The notes beneath the pieces are model-generated. The model was not told the origin of the DNA, made no database searches, and saw nothing but the letters and a program-made list of their open reading frames with translations. Both the position numbers and the translations under genes were made by a program. Positions 24,055 through 32,954 of a DNA stretch of 59,217 nt are shown here, in pieces. Source of the stretch: Zobellella iuensis (GTDB lineage Bacteria; Pseudomonadota; Gammaproteobacteria; Enterobacterales; Aeromonadaceae); assembly GCF_016746085.1 (NCBI RefSeq), contig NZ_JAERTZ010000020.1, forward strand, positions 1 through 59,217, read 5' to 3'. Each line of letters opens with the position of its first letter. The first letter of the stretch is position 1.

Positions 24055-24594
24055 ATGATAAGCCGCGAGCAAGAAGCCGACATATTCGAACGCCTTAACC
24101 AGACCCCTTCCGCCCGGGGCTTTGTGATCGCCATGGTCGAGGTGTTCGACGACATGCTCGACCAGTTGATCCAGAAAGTCTTTCGCAAGGACGACTACGC
24201 GGTCAAGTTCGCGGTCGAGCCGCTGCTCGGCACCACAGGGCCGCTGGCGGATCTGGCGGTACGGCTCAAGCTGATTTACGGCCTCGGCATCATTTCGCAG
24301 CAGCTGTACCAGGATATCGACCGGCTGCTCAAGCTCAGGGATTACCTCAACAGCCAGGGCCAGGAATACCGGCTGACCGACCCGGAAATCGCCGAACCGC
24401 TCAAGGCCCTGCATATGGTGGCCGCCATGGAGGTGCAGCCCTTCGTGGTGCTGCCCCCGGCCGGCGAGTTGGATCCCGGCCTGCTGCAGATGCAGCAGCA
24501 ACGCCAGGAGCAGGTAATCCGCTCCGCGCTGGCGTTGGCGGTGGTCGCCGCCTGCAACGACATGATGCGCAGCAACCCGCTGATTGCCGGCTGA
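24055..24594 (+). CDS. mtlR: Mannitol operon repressor MtlR
   Basis: A 179-residue helical protein of the MtlR family, without a classic helix-turn-helix. Recognisable stretches are [39 protein letters not shown] and [17 protein letters not shown]. In E. coli MtlR represses mtl expression and is encoded third, as here. It lies 39 bases after mtlD. Confidence 0.92.
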   Translation: MISREQEADIFERLNQTPSARGFVIAMVEVFDDMLDQLIQKVFRKDDYAVKFAVEPLLGTTGPLADLAVRLKLIYGLGIISQQLYQDIDRLLKLRDYLNSQGQEYRLTDPEIAEPLKALHMVAAMEVQPFVVLPPAGELDPGLLQMQQQRQEQVIRSALALAVVAACNDMMRSNPLIAG

Positions 24595-24706
24595 AGCGCC
24601 CAAAAATCCCCGCTTATCCCCCTTTGCCCCTTGCACCTTTGCGCTCAATCAGTATTGTGAACGGGGTATCTTTGTTTATTCACTTCCAAAGGAAGGACAT
24701 TTGATT

Positions 24707-25810
24707 ATGAAAAAAGTAGGTCTGGTCGGCTGGCGTGGCATGGTCGGCTCCGTCTTGATGAGCCGCATGGTGGAAGAAGGCGATTTCGCCCGTATCGATC
24801 CGGTCTTTTTCACCACTTCCCAGGCCGGCCAGCCTGCCCCCGACTTCGGTAAAGACGCCGGTACCCTGCAGGATGCCTACGACATCGACGCCCTCAAGGC
24901 GCTGGACGTGGTGCTGACCTGCCAGGGTGGCGACTACACCAAGGAAGTCTATCCCAAGCTGCGCGCCACCGGCTGGGACGGCTACTGGATCGATGCCGCC
25001 TCCGCCCTGCGCATGGACGACAGCGCCCTGATCGTGCTGGATCCGGTCAACGGCAAGCAGATCAAGCAGGCGCTGGAAAGCGGCGTCAAGACCTTCGTCG
25101 GCGGCAACTGCACCGTCAGCCTGATGCTGATGGCCCTGGGCGGCCTGTTCGAACAGGATCTGGTGGAGTGGGTGTCCGTGGCCACCTACCAGGCGGCGTC
25201 CGGCGGCGGTGCCCGCCATATGCGCGAGCTGGTAACCCAGATGGGCCTGCTGCGTGATGAAGTGGCCGATGAGCTGGCCGATGCCGGCTCCGCCATCCTG
25301 GAGCTGGAGCGCAAGATCACCGAGAAGACCCGCAGCGGCGACCTGCCGGTGGACAATTTCGGCGTGCCCCTGGCCGGCAGCCTGATCCCCTGGATCGATG
25401 TCCAGCTCGAGAACGGCCAGAGCCGGGAAGAGTGGAAAGGCCAGGCCGAAACCAACAAGATACTGCAGACCAATGCCGCCATTCCGGTGGACGGCCTGTG
25501 CGTGCGCATCGGTGCCCTGCGCTGCCACAGCCAGGCCTTCACCATCAAGCTGAAGAAAGACATCTCCCTCCCCGAGATCGAACGGCTGCTGGCCGCTCAT
25601 AACGACTGGGTGAAGGTGATCCCCAACGACCGCCAGCTGTCGATGGAAGAGCTGACCCCGGCCGCCGTGACCGGCACCCTGACCGTACCGGTAGGCCGCC
25701 TGCGCAAGCTGAATATGGGCCCCGAGTACCTGTCCGCCTTCACCGTGGGCGACCAGCTGCTGTGGGGCGCCGCCGAGCCCCTGCGCCGCATGCTGCACCT
25801 GCTGCCCTGA
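24707..25810 (+). CDS. asd: Aspartate-semialdehyde dehydrogenase
   Basis: A 367-residue enzyme, the same length as E. coli Asd. The start at 24707 is set by AAAGGAAGG and by the cofactor motif [13 protein letters not shown] beginning at once. The catalytic cysteine is residue 135 in GGNCTVSLM, and the conserved [17 protein letters not shown] and [11 protein letters not shown] segments are intact. It reduces aspartyl phosphate to aspartate semialdehyde for Lys, Met, Thr and diaminopimelate synthesis. It is a single-gene unit ending in a strong terminator. Confidence 0.96.
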   Translation: MKKVGLVGWRGMVGSVLMSRMVEEGDFARIDPVFFTTSQAGQPAPDFGKDAGTLQDAYDIDALKALDVVLTCQGGDYTKEVYPKLRATGWDGYWIDAASALRMDDSALIVLDPVNGKQIKQALESGVKTFVGGNCTVSLMLMALGGLFEQDLVEWVSVATYQAASGGGARHMRELVTQMGLLRDEVADELADAGSAILELERKITEKTRSGDLPVDNFGVPLAGSLIPWIDVQLENGQSREEWKGQAETNKILQTNAAIPVDGLCVRIGALRCHSQAFTIKLKKDISLPEIERLLAAHNDWVKVIPNDRQLSMEELTPAAVTGTLTVPVGRLRKLNMGPEYLSAFTVGDQLLWGAAEPLRRMLHLLP

Positions 25811-25830
25811 ACCGGCCTCCGGCCGTGAGC

Positions 25831-25860
25831 AACGCCCGCCCCTGGCGGGCGTTTTGCTTT
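25831..25860 (+). terminator. Rho-independent terminator after asd
   Basis: AACGCCCGCC-CCTG-GCGGGCGTT is a 9-10 bp stem followed by TTGCTTT, 20 bases after the asd stop. Confidence 0.88.
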
Positions 25861-25960
25861 GTCCCGCCCGTCGGGGTGACACCGGGATAAAGGTGGCGCC
25901 CTTCCCCTTCCAAACCGAATAATACTTGTCCTGGATCATAAAGCGCCGCCCGCTTGGCAC

Positions 25961-25987
25961 TAAAGTATGATGTCTTCGAGCGAATCC
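25961..25987 (+). promoter_or_regulatory. Possible sigma-28 promoter of the split energy-taxis receptor
   Basis: TAAAGTAT, 11 bases, then GCGAATCC. The -35 matches TAAAGTTT at seven of eight positions and the spacing is exact, but the -10 matches GCCGATAA at only four of eight. It is about 90 bases before the PAS gene. Confidence 0.35.
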
Positions 25988-26074
25988 GCTTGAGGGAATC
26001 CGAGCCACCCTCCGTTGCCAGTATGCAGCCTGAGCCGACCCCGAGGGATCATTCTATGGGACCAAGGAAAAACG

Positions 26075-26623
26075 ATGATGACCAGGCATTCCCAAGGCCG
26101 CCGGATCACCTGGCCGGCCGACCAGTTGATCGTCAGCAAGACCGATCTGAAAGGCCATATCACCTATGCCAACCGCACCTTTATGGCGGTATCCGATTAC
26201 GCCGAGCCGCAACTGCTGAGCCGCCCCCATAACCTGATCCGTCATCCCGACATGCCCCGCGGGGTATTCAAGCTGCTGTGGCAGACCCTGCAACAGGGCA
26301 AGGAATTTTTCGGTTTTGTCAAAAACAGTACCGCCAATGGCGATTACTACTGGGTCTATGCCAATATCACCCCGTCCTACGATCTGGACGGCCGGAAGGA
26401 CGGCTATTTCTCGGTTCGTCGCTATGCACCGGAGGCCGCCGTCGGCACCATCAGCGCCCTGTATCGACAACTCAAAATACAGGAGCAGGGGCTGGAGCGG
26501 CAGGAAGCCACGGAAGCGTCTTATCGGGGGCTGTGCGACTATCTCGAGCAACGGCAGCAGAGTTATCACGACTGGGTCACTCGCCTGTACCGCGACACCA
26601 TGGAGGTGGCCCATGTCGGCTGA
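26075..26623 (+). CDS. Stand-alone Aer-type PAS protein
   Basis: A 182-residue soluble protein that is essentially the PAS half of the Aer energy-taxis receptor. [18 protein letters not shown] opens the domain and [18 protein letters not shown] carries the Arg-His-Pro-Asp cluster of the Aer FAD pocket. [19 protein letters not shown] ends the fold. The tryptophan of Aer (EPW) is replaced by phenylalanine (EFF). A helical tail follows and there is no membrane segment or signalling domain. The start is set by AAGGA. The stop overlaps the next gene's start by 11 bases, implying coupled translation with the MCP. Confidence 0.85.
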   Translation: MMTRHSQGRRITWPADQLIVSKTDLKGHITYANRTFMAVSDYAEPQLLSRPHNLIRHPDMPRGVFKLLWQTLQQGKEFFGFVKNSTANGDYYWVYANITPSYDLDGRKDGYFSVRRYAPEAAVGTISALYRQLKIQEQGLERQEATEASYRGLCDYLEQRQQSYHDWVTRLYRDTMEVAHVG

Positions 26624-28064
26624 CGTCCGCCATAAACGCTCCCGGGCGCCCTTTTTCTATTCCCAGTTTGTGATTTTTTGCCTGATCATCCTCGGCCTGA
26701 TGCTGCTGCAATTGATACTTCATCACTGGTTGCCGCAGCATTTCGGCTGGTTCCTGAGCGCCAGCCTGCTGCTGGCCCTGACCCTGGTGATGCTGTCGGT
26801 CGGCGAGGCGCGCAAGGCGGCCATGACCCAGCAGCAAATCAGCCAGCGCCTGCAGAATGCCGCCTCCGGCCACATCTACCAGCGGCTGGGCGATACCCGC
26901 AACAAGGGCGAAATCGGCCAGGTGGCCTGGGCCCTGAACGACCTGCTGGATGTGATTGAAACCTACTTCAAGGAGGCATCGGCCTGCTTCTCCCATGCCG
27001 CCGAAGGAGATTTTTCCCGCCAGGCGATGACGGTCGGCCTGCCCGGTGACTTTCGCCAGTCGCTCGGCAAGATCAACGACGCCATGGCCGTCATGTCCCG
27101 AGTGCAGACCCTCACCAGTGAAAACCGGCTGAGCGCCGGCCTGCATCGGCTCAACTCCCGGCACCTGCTGCAGGATCTCAATATCACCGAGCAGGATCTC
27201 GGCCATATCGATCAACTGATGGCACAAGTGAGCAAACTGGCCGAACACAGTGCCGCCAGTGCCGAAGACGCCCAGGGCCGGATCCGTGAAGTCAGCGACG
27301 CCAGCCGGCAGATCCAGCAGCATATGCAGGAAATGAGTCTGTCCGCCCGGCGCCTGGAGCAACATCGCGGCCATATCAATGCGGCCCTGGCCATGATCCG
27401 TGAGATCACCGAGCAGACCAACCTGCTGGCCCTGAACGCCAGCATAGAGGCGGCGCGGGCCGGTGAGCACGGGCGCGGGTTCAGCGTGGTGGCCAATGAA
27501 GTCCGGGCCCTGTCACAACGAACCCAGGCCACCGCCGCCGGTATTGCCGAGCATCTGGCGGCCTTTGAAGTCAGCATGCAGGAGCTTGGCCTGCGCCAAC
27601 AGCAGAGCGAGCAGCAGGCCGGGCAGGCCGATGCGGCCATCCGCCATGTCGCCGAGGTGGTCATGACCACCAATAGCGCCGCCAGCCAAACCCGGGAGTT
27701 GGTAGAGCAGGCCCGCTGGCTGAGCCTGCAGTCGCTGCTCAAGGTAGAGCACCTGGTGATCAAACAGGTCGTTTACCGCCTGCTCGAAGACCGTCACGAA
27801 CAACAGGCCCGGACACGACTGACACAGCTGCAACAACAGGGGCGCTTTCGCCAATGGTTGGCGGAGCAACCCGCCGGTGCGCAGACAACCCGACTCGAGC
27901 AGCACCACCGGCAGCTGGAACTGGCCTTCACCACCGCCATCGCCATCAGTAACGGCAGCCATGTCGACGAGCAGCAGCTGTTGCATCAGGTCGGCCAGGC
28001 CGAACAGTTTTCCGCCGCCTGGCTGGCCGAGCTGGCCCACCGGCGTCTGCCGGCGCCGGCCTGA
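26613..28064 (+). CDS. Methyl-accepting chemotaxis protein, partner of the PAS protein
   Basis: A 483-residue receptor. The start at 26613 (MSADVRHK) has GGAGGT 5 bases upstream inside the PAS gene. Two adjacent hydrophobic helices (residues about 17-60) with almost no periplasmic loop anchor it. HAMP-like repeats follow, and the signalling hairpin has the tip [19 protein letters not shown]. About 100 C-terminal residues ([18 protein letters not shown] to LEQHHRQLE) resemble a CZB zinc-binding domain, but the ligand cysteine is missing. With no sensor domain of its own it probably reads the PAS protein, like CetA with CetB in Campylobacter. Confidence 0.85.
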   Translation: MSADVRHKRSRAPFFYSQFVIFCLIILGLMLLQLILHHWLPQHFGWFLSASLLLALTLVMLSVGEARKAAMTQQQISQRLQNAASGHIYQRLGDTRNKGEIGQVAWALNDLLDVIETYFKEASACFSHAAEGDFSRQAMTVGLPGDFRQSLGKINDAMAVMSRVQTLTSENRLSAGLHRLNSRHLLQDLNITEQDLGHIDQLMAQVSKLAEHSAASAEDAQGRIREVSDASRQIQQHMQEMSLSARRLEQHRGHINAALAMIREITEQTNLLALNASIEAARAGEHGRGFSVVANEVRALSQRTQATAAGIAEHLAAFEVSMQELGLRQQQSEQQAGQADAAIRHVAEVVMTTNSAASQTRELVEQARWLSLQSLLKVEHLVIKQVVYRLLEDRHEQQARTRLTQLQQQGRFRQWLAEQPAGAQTTRLEQHHRQLELAFTTAIAISNGSHVDEQQLLHQVGQAEQFSAAWLAELAHRRLPAPA

Positions 28065-28137
28065 AACAGCGCTTGTTCAAATTATCGCCTCGGGTTAGGA
28101 TCGGCCCCCTTTTTTGCCGATCACGCCCGAGGACACC

Positions 28138-29895
28138 ATGAAAACCTTTATCCCCAGCAAAGACGCCGCCCTGGAAGACTCCATCAGCTACTTCCAGCGC
28201 CAGCTCCAGTCCCTGGGTTTCAATATTGAAGAGGCCTCCTGGCTGAATCCGGTGCCCAACGTCTGGTCGGTACATATCCGCGACAAAGACTGCCCGCTGT
28301 GCTTCACCAACGGCAAGGGCGCCAGCCGGAAGGCGGCCCTGGCCTCGGCCCTGGGCGAATACTTCGAGCGTCTGGCCACCAACTATTTCTTCGCCGACTT
28401 CTACCTGGGCCGGGACATCGCCGCAGGCGAGTTCGTGCACTACCCCAACGAGAAGTGGTTCCCTGTTCCGGCGGACAACCGCCTGCCCGCCGGCCTGCTC
28501 GACGACTTTACCCGCGGCTTCTACAACCCGGACGATGAACTGACCGCGGACATGCTGATCGATCTGCAATCGGGCAACGAGGAACGCGGCATCTGCGCCC
28601 TGCCCTTCGAGCGCCAGGGCGACAATGAGACCGTCTACATCCCGATGAACATCGTCGGCAACCTCTATGTCTCCAACGGCATGAGCGCCGGCAACACCAA
28701 AACCGAAGCCCGCACCCAGGGGCTGTCGGAAGTGTTCGAGCGCCATATCAAGAACCGCATCATAGCCGAGCGCATCAGCCTGCCGGGCATCCCCGCCGAG
28801 GTGATGGCCCGCTACCCGCACATCCAGGAATCCATTGCGGCGCTGGAAGCGGAAGGCTTCCCCATCCACGCCTTCGACGCCTCCCTGGGCGGCCGCTACC
28901 CGGTGATCTGCGTGGTGCTGTTCAACCCGGCCAACAGCACCTGTTTCGCCTCCTTCGGCGCCCATCCACGTTTTGAAGTGGCGCTGGAGCGCACCGTCAC
29001 CGAGCTGCTGCAGGGCCGCAGCCTGAAGGATCTGGACGTGTTCGTGCCGCCCTCCTTCGACGACGACGAAGTGGCCGATCACCACAACCTGGAAACCCAC
29101 TTTATCGACTCTTCCGGCCTGATCAGCTGGGATCTGTTCAAGGACCAGGCCGATTACGACTTCGCCGACTGGGACTTCAGCGGCAGCTCCGAGCAGGAAT
29201 TCAACCACCTGATGGCGGTGTTCAACGAGCTGGAGCAACCGGTCTATATCGCCGACTACGAGCACCTGGGCGTGTACGCCTGCCGTATCCTGGTGCCCGG
29301 CATGTCCGACATCTACCCGGTGGAAGACATGCTGCTGGCCAACAACAATATGGGCGCGGGACTCAGGGCGACACTGCTGAGCCTGCCCACCAGCGATGCG
29401 GACGGCGACCAGCTGATGGGCCTGTACGAGCAGTTGGAAGAAGAAGGGCTGGACGACTTTACCCGGGTGCGGGAGCTGCTCGGCATCGCCCCCAACAAGG
29501 GCACCGCCTGGCACACCCTGCGGGTGGGCGAATTGAAGTGCATGCTGGCCCTGGCCGCCGGCGAGCTGGAAACCGCCCTGGACTACGCCGACTGGACCCT
29601 GAGCTTCAATGCTTCCGTCTTCACCGAAGAGCGCCACCGCTACTACCGTTGCCTCAAGGCGTCGCTGGAGCTGCATCTGGATGACAACCGCGAACCGGTG
29701 CAATACAGAGCCGCCTTCGACAGCATGTTCGGCGCCGACACCGTAGCCCAGGCCTGGCAGCAGATCGCCGGCGAGGCCCGTTTCCACGGCCTCACCGCCG
29801 CCGACGAAAGCCTGCAGGACTTCGCCGCCCACCAGGCCCTGCTGGCCACCTACGAAAAGCTGCAGAAGGCCAAACGCGCCGCCCAGTGGGGATAA
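28138..29895 (+). CDS. ycaO: YcaO-type protein, RimO accessory factor
   Basis: A 585-residue protein, one residue shorter than E. coli YcaO. The start at 28138 follows CGAGGA. The ATP-binding YcaO core includes the stretches GASRKAALASALGEYFERLA, GMSAGNTKTEARTQGLSEVFERH and TELLQGRSLKDLD, with the conserved glutamates. The C-terminal helical repeat domain is that of the non-azoline YcaO group. E. coli YcaO helps RimO methylthiolate ribosomal protein S12. Here it stands alone, with a 277-base downstream spacer. Confidence 0.93.
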   Translation: MKTFIPSKDAALEDSISYFQRQLQSLGFNIEEASWLNPVPNVWSVHIRDKDCPLCFTNGKGASRKAALASALGEYFERLATNYFFADFYLGRDIAAGEFVHYPNEKWFPVPADNRLPAGLLDDFTRGFYNPDDELTADMLIDLQSGNEERGICALPFERQGDNETVYIPMNIVGNLYVSNGMSAGNTKTEARTQGLSEVFERHIKNRIIAERISLPGIPAEVMARYPHIQESIAALEAEGFPIHAFDASLGGRYPVICVVLFNPANSTCFASFGAHPRFEVALERTVTELLQGRSLKDLDVFVPPSFDDDEVADHHNLETHFIDSSGLISWDLFKDQADYDFADWDFSGSSEQEFNHLMAVFNELEQPVYIADYEHLGVYACRILVPGMSDIYPVEDMLLANNNMGAGLRATLLSLPTSDADGDQLMGLYEQLEEEGLDDFTRVRELLGIAPNKGTAWHTLRVGELKCMLALAAGELETALDYADWTLSFNASVFTEERHRYYRCLKASLELHLDDNREPVQYRAAFDSMFGADTVAQAWQQIAGEARFHGLTAADESLQDFAAHQALLATYEKLQKAKRAAQWG

Positions 29896-29920
29896 GAACC
29901 TGTAGATGATCGGCACGGTC

Positions 29921-29957
29921 GGCCCGTTGGCCAACTCATACCGATAAGACAGGCAAC
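29921..29957 (+). repeat. 37-bp direct repeat, left copy
   Basis: Begins GGCCCGTTGGCC and ends AGGCAAC. It matches the segment at 30066-30102 at 34 of 37 positions. The two copies bracket a 108-base segment containing a perfect palindrome. Confidence 0.8.
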
Positions 29958-30004
29958 ACCCTTGCCCAAACAGGCGGACAAAGGGAACGGCTCCGCCGAC
30001 CGTC

Positions 30005-30024
30005 ACATGCCATGGATGGCATGT
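30005..30024. repeat. Perfect palindrome between the 37-bp repeats
   Basis: ACATGCCA-TGGA-TGGCATGT, an 8-bp stem with a 4-base loop. Its CCATGGATGG core recurs in the mtlA-mtlD spacer near 22728, also followed by a CGGCG-GTCGG string. Confidence 0.65.
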
Positions 30025-30065
30025 GCGAGCCTACATGGACGTACTTGCGGCGTGTCGGCGGAGTT

Positions 30066-30102
30066 GGCCCGTTGGCCGACTCATACCGATAACACAGGCG
30101 AC
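30066..30102 (+). repeat. 37-bp direct repeat, right copy
   Basis: Begins GGCCCGTTGGCC and ends AGGCGAC, with three mismatches to the left copy 145 bases away. It lies just before the terminator that closes the DsbA-like gene. Confidence 0.8.
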
Positions 30103-30115
30103 GTTGTCAACAACC

Positions 30116-30146
30116 AAAACCCCGGCATTCACCGGGGTTTTGTTTT
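30116..30146. terminator. Bidirectional terminator between ycaO and the DsbA-like gene
   Basis: AAAACCCCGG-CATTCA-CCGGGGTTTT is a 10-bp stem with A and T flanks on both sides. It is 27 bases beyond the DsbA-like stop codon and serves that gene best, but would also stop reading from ycaO. Confidence 0.88.
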
Positions 30147-30172
30147 ATATCATCGCCAAGGTCGGGGCAAAC

Positions 30173-30901
30173 TCAGGACTGCTTGTCCTTGAGCACGTCC
30201 TTCAGCCCGGCGGCATCGATGGCGCCGGGGATCAGGGTACCATCGGGGAACACCAGCGCCGGGGTGCCGTTCAGGCCCAGGCCGCGGAACAGGGCCATGT
30301 TCTCGGTCAGCTTGTCGGCGATGTCCTTGCTGTTGGCCTTTTCCTGCAGGGCCTTGGCATCCAGCCCGGCCTTGCCGGCGATGGTGGCCAGGGCCGCCGC
30401 CTGCACCCGCTGCTGGTTCATCAGTGCCTGGTGCAACTCCTCATACTGCCGGGGCGCGTCCTGGGCGGCGGCCAGCGCCAGCCGGGCGGCCTGCACCGAA
30501 TCCGGCCCCAGAATGCCGATGTCCTTGACGATCACCTTCAGTTCGGGCTCGCTTTTCAGCACTTCCAGCAGGGTCTGGTTCATCCGGCGGCAATAGGGAC
30601 AGTTGTAGTCGGTGAAATACACCATTTCGATCTTGCCCTTGCTGTTCCCCATGATGCCATCGGTCTTGTTGGCAAACAGCTGTTGCGATTGTTCCTTCAA
30701 CTGCTGCGCAAACTGCTGCTGCTGGGCCAGCTGGTCCTTCTCTTCCAGCTTGATAATGGCCTCGCGCAGTATCTCCGGCTGCTCGAGCAGGGTTTCGCGC
30801 ACCAGTTGCTGGAATTCTTCCCGGCTCATCTCGGCCTGAGCGGCGGGCAACAGGCCCAGGGCCAGTACCGGCATCAAGGTTTTCAGTACTCTATGCTTCA
30901 T
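30173..30901 (-). CDS. DsbA-family periplasmic thiol-disulfide oxidoreductase
   Basis: A 242-residue secreted protein with signal peptide cleavage near AAQAE. A helical N-terminal extension (about residues 24-85, rich in Gln) precedes the thioredoxin fold, as in ScsC/Com1-like proteins that use this region to oligomerise. The active site CPYC is at 101-104 and the cis-proline loop is GTPALVF. A helical insertion lies between. It probably isomerises or oxidises disulfides in exported proteins. It is a monocistronic gene with its own terminator. Confidence 0.88.
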   Translation of the reverse strand: MKHRVLKTLMPVLALGLLPAAQAEMSREEFQQLVRETLLEQPEILREAIIKLEEKDQLAQQQQFAQQLKEQSQQLFANKTDGIMGNSKGKIEMVYFTDYNCPYCRRMNQTLLEVLKSEPELKVIVKDIGILGPDSVQAARLALAAAQDAPRQYEELHQALMNQQRVQAAALATIAGKAGLDAKALQEKANSKDIADKLTENMALFRGLGLNGTPALVFPDGTLIPGAIDAAGLKDVLKDKQS

Positions 30902-30969
30902 CGGATTCTCGCTTCAGGTTATTTCAGGGCAGCCTAACAGACAGGCTCGGCCGCCAGAAGTGTTCAAGA

Positions 30970-31596
30970 CTACTTGTTGTTCAGGTAGTCCCGGTCATAA
31001 AAGGTACGGACCCACTGGGGCCGGAATACCACCAGCAGGGTAATGGCCATGCCGTTGAGCAGCGCTTCCGGGAACAGCAGCAGCGGCAGTATGCTGACAT
31101 AGTTGTCCAGCACCGTCGGCCAGGCATATTGACCCGACCAGGTCAGGTAGCCGGCGAAGGCCAGGGTCTTGGCGGCGATGGCCAGGGCCCCATTGAAAAA
31201 GCCGGCCACAAAGATATACACGAACAGGTGCCGGTACAGGTAACTGTAGCTCAGCAGGAACACGAAATAGCTGACCGCAAGCGGCAGTATCACCCCCAGC
31301 AACAGGTTAATGCCGAAGTCGCTCCAGGACTCGACGCCGAACAGGGTCACCAGCAGCAGGCTGAGCAGCGCCGTCAGCTGGCTCAGGCGCCAGCCCAGCA
31401 TCAGCGCCAGGGTGGTCAGGCCGAGAAAGTGGATCTCCAGCCCCTCCTTGACGCCGGCCTGCAACATCCACAGGGGCACCAGGGCGATGGCCGCCCCGAA
31501 ACACAGGTGCTGCCGGGTTTTATCCGCCAGCCATGCGTGCCAGTCCAGCCCCCGGGCTGCCACCAGCAACACCACCATACTCAGCAATATCGACAT
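30970..31596 (-). CDS. Integral membrane protein, CbiM-like (energy-coupling factor permease family)
   Basis: A 208-residue protein with about six transmembrane helices. The ATG at 31596 (MSILLSMVVLL) is chosen because AAGGAG lies 9 bases upstream; a start 2 codons earlier is too close to it. The order of helices, FNGALAIAAKTLAF and LLFPEALLNGMAITLLVVF resemble the CbiM/NikM S-component family. I see no ATPase or T component nearby, so transport of cobalt, nickel or a vitamin is only a guess. It could be one of the solitary membrane proteins in that superfamily. Confidence 0.65.
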   Translation of the reverse strand: MSILLSMVVLLVAARGLDWHAWLADKTRQHLCFGAAIALVPLWMLQAGVKEGLEIHFLGLTTLALMLGWRLSQLTALLSLLLVTLFGVESWSDFGINLLLGVILPLAVSYFVFLLSYSYLYRHLFVYIFVAGFFNGALAIAAKTLAFAGYLTWSGQYAWPTVLDNYVSILPLLLFPEALLNGMAITLLVVFRPQWVRTFYDRDYLNNK

Positions 31597-31707
31597 CGGC
31601 ATCGGCTCCTTGGTGCGCTTCCGGTTCACTGATATTCCGCTCAGCATACTAGCATGTCTCAGGCCCCCGGGACCCCTGATCAGGGTAACCGCATCCAGAA
31701 CGACAAA

Positions 31708-31723
31708 TTCCGGAAAACCGGAA
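31708..31723. promoter_or_regulatory. Upstream activator dyad 1 for the TAXI-TRAP operon
   Basis: TTCCGG-AAAA-CCGGAA, a perfect 16-base inverted repeat. Together with the next dyad it fits TTC[CT]G[GA]AAAACC[GA]GAA. It is a likely site for the DctD-like activator encoded in the same cluster. Confidence 0.6.
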
Positions 31724-31739
31724 GCACCACACCGGAAAA

Positions 31740-31755
31740 TTCTGAAAAACCAGAA
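31740..31755. promoter_or_regulatory. Upstream activator dyad 2 for the TAXI-TRAP operon
   Basis: TTCTG-AAAAAC-CAGAA, with compensating changes relative to dyad 1. The centres are 32 bases apart, three helical turns, so a dimer pair would sit on one DNA face. It lies about 84 bases upstream of the sigma-54 -12 element. Confidence 0.6.
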
Positions 31756-31817
31756 TACCCATTACCGGCCCCCATGGAAAATCAACAGGTTACAGAATGA
31801 AACATGCCATTAACCCT

Positions 31818-31833
31818 TGGCACCAAAAGTGCA
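31818..31833 (+). promoter_or_regulatory. Sigma-54 promoter of the TAXI-TRAP operon
   Basis: TGGCACC-AAAA-GTGCA keeps the invariant GG and GC with exact spacing and has only two mismatches to TGGCACG-N4-TTGCW. It is 40 bases before the binding-protein start codon. A sigma-54 activator gene ends the same cluster. Confidence 0.8.
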
Positions 31834-31872
31834 ACCTTATTGCTGCACACTCATAACCAAGGAAGCTAACCA

Positions 31873-32820
31873 ATGAAGGTCATCAAACACTGTCTGCTCG
31901 GCGCCACCCTGGCCCTCTCCGCCACCGCCACCCAGGCCAACGAGTTCATCAACGTGCTCACCGGCGGCACCAGCGGCGTCTACTACCCGCTCGGGGTGGC
32001 CATGTCCCAGCTTTATGGCGAGCACATCCCCAACGCCCGGGTGCAGGTGCAGGCCACCCGCGCCTCGGTAGAAAACCTGACCCTGCTGGAGCGGGGCCGG
32101 GGCGAAATCGGTTTCGCCCTGGCCGACAGCGTGGGCGATGCCTGGAACGGGGTGGAGGAAGCCGGCTTTCAGGCACCGCTGAAGAAGCTGCGCGCCGTGG
32201 GCTCCACCTATTCCAACTATATCCAGATAGTGGCACGGGCCGACAGCGGCATCAGCAGCCTGGAAGATCTGAAAGGCAAGCGCATCTCGGTCGGCGCGCC
32301 CCGCTCCGGCACCGAGCTCAACGCCCGCGCCATCTTCAAGGCCGCCGGCCTCGGCTACGAGGATTTCTCCCGCACCGAATACCTGCCCTTCGGCGAGTCG
32401 GTGGAGCTGATGAAGAACCGCCAGCTGGACGCCACCCTGCAGTCCGCCGGCCTCGGCATGGCCGCCTTCCGGGATCTGGCCTCCCACGCCCCCGTGGTGT
32501 TTATCGCCATCCCCGAGGAGGTGGTCGCCCGCATCGGCAACGACGCCTACCGCACCGGGGTGATCCCCGCCGGCACCTACACCGGCCAGGACGCGGACGT
32601 GCCCACCGTCAGCATCAGCAACCTGCTGGTAACCCATGAAAAAGTCTCGGACGACACCGCCTACCAGATGGCCAAGCAGGTCTATGAAAACCTGCCCGCC
32701 CTGGGCAACGCCCACAGCGCCGCCCACGGCATCGATCCCGCACTGGCGGTGGACGGCCTGCCGCTGCCGCTGCATCCGGGTGCCGAGCGCTACTTCAAGG
32801 AAAAGGGCCTGCTGAACTGA
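31873..32820 (+). CDS. TAXI-family TRAP transporter solute-binding protein
   Basis: A 315-residue periplasmic protein with signal peptide cleavage near ATQANEF. The TAXI signature is clear: INVLTGGTSGVYYPLGVAMS at the start of the mature protein, then QVQATRASVENLTLLERG and GAPRSGTELNAR. It delivers an organic acid (glutamate and 2-oxoglutarate are known TAXI ligands in other bacteria) to the permease. It is first in the sigma-54 operon. A stable hairpin follows, probably favouring high expression of this subunit. Confidence 0.93.
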   Translation: MKVIKHCLLGATLALSATATQANEFINVLTGGTSGVYYPLGVAMSQLYGEHIPNARVQVQATRASVENLTLLERGRGEIGFALADSVGDAWNGVEEAGFQAPLKKLRAVGSTYSNYIQIVARADSGISSLEDLKGKRISVGAPRSGTELNARAIFKAAGLGYEDFSRTEYLPFGESVELMKNRQLDATLQSAGLGMAAFRDLASHAPVVFIAIPEEVVARIGNDAYRTGVIPAGTYTGQDADVPTVSISNLLVTHEKVSDDTAYQMAKQVYENLPALGNAHSAAHGIDPALAVDGLPLPLHPGAERYFKEKGLLN

Positions 32821-32826
32821 GGACCA

Positions 32827-32853
32827 GGGCCACGGGCGTACCGTCCGTGGCCC
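32827..32853 (+). promoter_or_regulatory. Intercistronic hairpin after the TAXI binding-protein gene
   Basis: GGGCCACGG / CCGTGGCCC, a 9-bp stem with a 9-base loop, 7 bases after the stop codon and without a T run. It parallels the hairpin after the hisJ-type gene and likely protects the binding-protein mRNA or partly blocks read-through. Confidence 0.55.
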
Positions 32854-32954
32854 ACCAACGAATCACCGAGACCAACAACAAGACAGGGCCGCAGTCGGCC
32901 ACCGAACAACCAGCAGCCAGGCCGCCGAATGACGGTACCGGCTGAGGAGTGATG

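Noticed and set aside
26316-26612. N-terminal extension of the energy-taxis MCP reading through the PAS gene
   Set aside because: The extension is the out-of-frame shadow of the PAS gene. GGAGGT before 26613 and the membrane helix just after it set the true start.
30970-31647. Start of the CbiM-like protein at 31647
   Set aside because: The extra 17 residues are basic and lack a ribosome site. AAGGAG is correctly spaced only for the ATG at 31596.
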